DNA from: JAMZMI01 sp039944535
GTDB taxonomy: Bacteria > Bacteroidota > Bacteroidia > Cytophagales > Cyclobacteriaceae
Direction: 5' to 3'
Assembly: GCA_039944535.1 (NCBI GenBank)
Contig: JBDUYP010000022.1
Coordinates: forward strand, 186,001-250,000
Length of the DNA: 64,000 bases
Below are positions 62,620 through 64,000 of the stretch, piece by piece; the stretch's first letter is position 1; every line of letters starts with the position of its first letter. The position numbers and the translations under genes are program-made. The notes under the pieces are model-generated. The model made no database searches and was not told where the DNA came from. It worked only from the letters and a program-made list of their open reading frames with translations.

Positions 62620-63810
62620 TTATTTCACATCAGGTGACTCTATAGATACATGCCAAACACCCTCAGAAATATCCACCTGATAGACCGCCGTGTCAATATT
62701 GACAGCATTTTTATAACCGGAAACTACGCTTTCGATAACCTCATCTACTTTGGTTTTCTCAACCAGGTTAATGGTGCATCCACCAAAACCACCTCCCATC
62801 ATACGTGCACCAATTACGGCAGGGTTGTCTTTCACCAAGCCAACAAGCACATCAAGCTCAGAACATGACACTTCGTACAGTTTGCTCAGCCCTTCGTGGG
62901 TTTCAAACATCAGTTCTCCAACTTTTTGAATATCACTGGCCTGCAACGCCTCACACGTATCAGTTACCCGTTGAATTTCCTCGATGATATATTTACACCG
63001 GTCAAAGACTTTTCCAGGCACCTTACCCTGAATTTGAGCCAATTCATCAAGTGACGCATCTCTGAGAGAAGTAATTTTTGGATTTATTGATTGAAGAGCC
63101 TGCACGCCCTCCTCACACTGCAAACGGCGCGTGTTGTACTCCGAACTTGCCAGGTTATGCTTCACTTTAGAATCGAAAAGCAGCAATTGATAGTCGCCAA
63201 ATTCTGCTGGAAAATACTCATACTCCATCGAACGGCAATCGAGTTTGATCACGTGGTTCTTTTTGCCCATGCACGAGGCAAACTGATCCATGATGCCGCA
63301 CTTCACCCCAGCGAAAGTGTGTTCTGCCATTTGTCCTATAGTCGCGATCTCTGGCTTGGAAAAACCCAAATCGAACATTTCATTGAGTGCGTATCCAAAA
63401 CCACATTCTATGGCCGCCGAAGAGGACATTCCTGAGCCTGCAGGAACATTGCTAGAGAATATCATGTCAAACCCCTTATCAACTGTAGCTCCTCTCTTGC
63501 GCAACTGGTCTATCACTCCGAGAAAATAATTGGCCCAGCCTGTTTCACCTGGTGTTAGTTCGGTATTGAGCTCAAATTCATATGCTTCATTCAGGTCTAA
63601 AGCCTTCAGAAGACAAGTCCCCGTGCCATTTTCAGCCATCGCAATTTTCACACTCTTGTCAACAGCCGCCGGGAGCACAAAACCATCGTTGTAATCGGTG
63701 TGCTCTCCGATCAAGTTGATTCTACCTGGGGCATTGAATAGCTGTGGTTGATTACCAAATTCTTTTACAAATTGGCTCTGAAGTTCAGGGAAATCGATTT
63801 CACGAAGCAT
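62620..63810 (-). CDS. galK: Galactokinase
   Basis: 396 residues of the GHMP kinase family. Phosphorylates alpha-D-galactose at C1 in the Leloir pathway. Family signatures: GRINLIGEHTDYNDGFVLPA (galactose-binding), AGSGMSSSAAIECGFGYAL (ATP-binding) and GARMMGGGFGGCTINLV (motif 3). KCGIMDQFASCMG carries the catalytic Asp. No galT or galE in the window. Its presence agrees with galactose from the GH36-like activity or arabinogalactan-type glycans, but no operon link to those is visible. Confidence 0.97.
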   Translation of the reverse strand: MLREIDFPELQSQFVKEFGNQPQLFNAPGRINLIGEHTDYNDGFVLPAAVDKSVKIAMAENGTGTCLLKALDLNEAYEFELNTELTPGETGWANYFLGVIDQLRKRGATVDKGFDMIFSSNVPAGSGMSSSAAIECGFGYALNEMFDLGFSKPEIATIGQMAEHTFAGVKCGIMDQFASCMGKKNHVIKLDCRSMEYEYFPAEFGDYQLLLFDSKVKHNLASSEYNTRRLQCEEGVQALQSINPKITSLRDASLDELAQIQGKVPGKVFDRCKYIIEEIQRVTDTCEALQASDIQKVGELMFETHEGLSKLYEVSCSELDVLVGLVKDNPAVIGARMMGGGFGGCTINLVEKTKVDEVIESVVSGYKNAVNIDTAVYQVDISEGVWHVSIESPDVK

Positions 63811-63862
63811 TCTCTAATATTTTTACAGATTTCATAATTAAACTAACTAGCAATATAATACC

Positions 63863-63930
63863 AAAAAAGGGCTTTCATGGTAATGAGAAGGGTTTTTGAC
63901 TCATAAACCCCTCAGATTTGGCGAAAGCCC
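63863..63930 (-). terminator. Two-tier hairpin, probable terminator of a gene beyond the right edge
   Basis: GGGCTTTC (63869-63876) pairs with GAAAGCCC (63923-63930); between them an inner hairpin is formed by GGGTTT and AAACCC. On the minus strand the outer stem runs into six T. It lies upstream of galK in the transcription direction and so would end a minus-strand gene located past 64000. Confidence 0.5.
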
Positions 63931-64000
63931 CCCTTCTGGTTTTTTCAAACTTCAGAGCCTAACTTAAATACCATTGAGGTAATAGCTGCCGGAAATCACA

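Noticed and set aside
1..64000. CRISPR arrays, tRNA or rRNA genes, insertion sequences, integrase or attachment sites
   Set aside because: I looked for short regularly spaced repeats, cloverleaf motifs, transposase families and flanking inverted repeats and saw none.

Overview
The window is chromosomal DNA of a Bacteroidota bacterium, most likely a marine Cytophagales relative (inferred from gene families only, no rRNA is present). Supporting signs are two SusC-type TonB-dependent receptors and one SusD, an ECF sigma factor/FecR pair, several proteins with C-terminal type IX secretion (T9SS) sorting domains, lipoproteins, NUDIX-fold sugar regulators and promoters with the Bacteroidota -7 element TAnnTTTG. 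I see no tRNA, rRNA, CRISPR array, insertion sequence or integrase.

Region 1 (1-28200) reads as one polysaccharide-utilisation locus for a galactosamine/N-acetylgalactosamine (GalNAc) glycan. The intracellular route is AgaR-type DeoR repressor, AgaS deaminase/isomerase, a PfkB kinase and a tagatose-bisphosphate aldolase, with a second LacC-like kinase and an SSS sodium symporter at the far end. The periplasmic or surface part has a GH109 alpha-N-acetylgalactosaminidase, a GH36-like lipoprotein, an amidohydrolase lipoprotein, a NodB-like deacetylase and three proteins of the uncharacterised DUF4874/DUF4832 type in three formats: T9SS-secreted multidomain, bare lipoprotein, and a 1792-residue giant with tandem carbohydrate-binding-like modules and H-type-lectin-like repeats. 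The three DUF proteins share two invariant glutamates and four cysteines, and I propose they are endo-acting glycosidases for the GalNAc polymer. This is the strongest candidate for an undescribed system. CTTTCRAT/AAACGTAA elements recur in front of its transcription units.

Region 2 (28200-44800, minus strand) runs sigma factor, FecR, kelch-type lipoprotein, strong terminator, SusC, SusD, triple-thioredoxin protein, DsbD-like electron transporter, class V aminotransferase and M16 peptidase. The combination suggests uptake and breakdown of disulfide-containing peptides or proteins rather than a glycan.

Region 3 (44900-49300) is a pair of T9SS-secreted proteins: a vanadium-haloperoxidase/PAP2-like enzyme and an FG-GAP/ASPIC-UnbV protein.

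Region 4 (49300-56000) is an L-arabinose operon (araB-araD-araA-SSS symporter) divergent from a NUDIX-fold AraR regulator, with a palindrome TGTATTTTATACA between them.

Region 5 (56100-64000) has an ArsM arsenite methyltransferase, a nitrilase-type amidohydrolase, a second NUDIX-fold regulator, an operon of a double DUF1080 protein with two exported Gfo/Idh/MocA oxidoreductases (resembling the 3-keto-glycoside pathway), and galactokinase.
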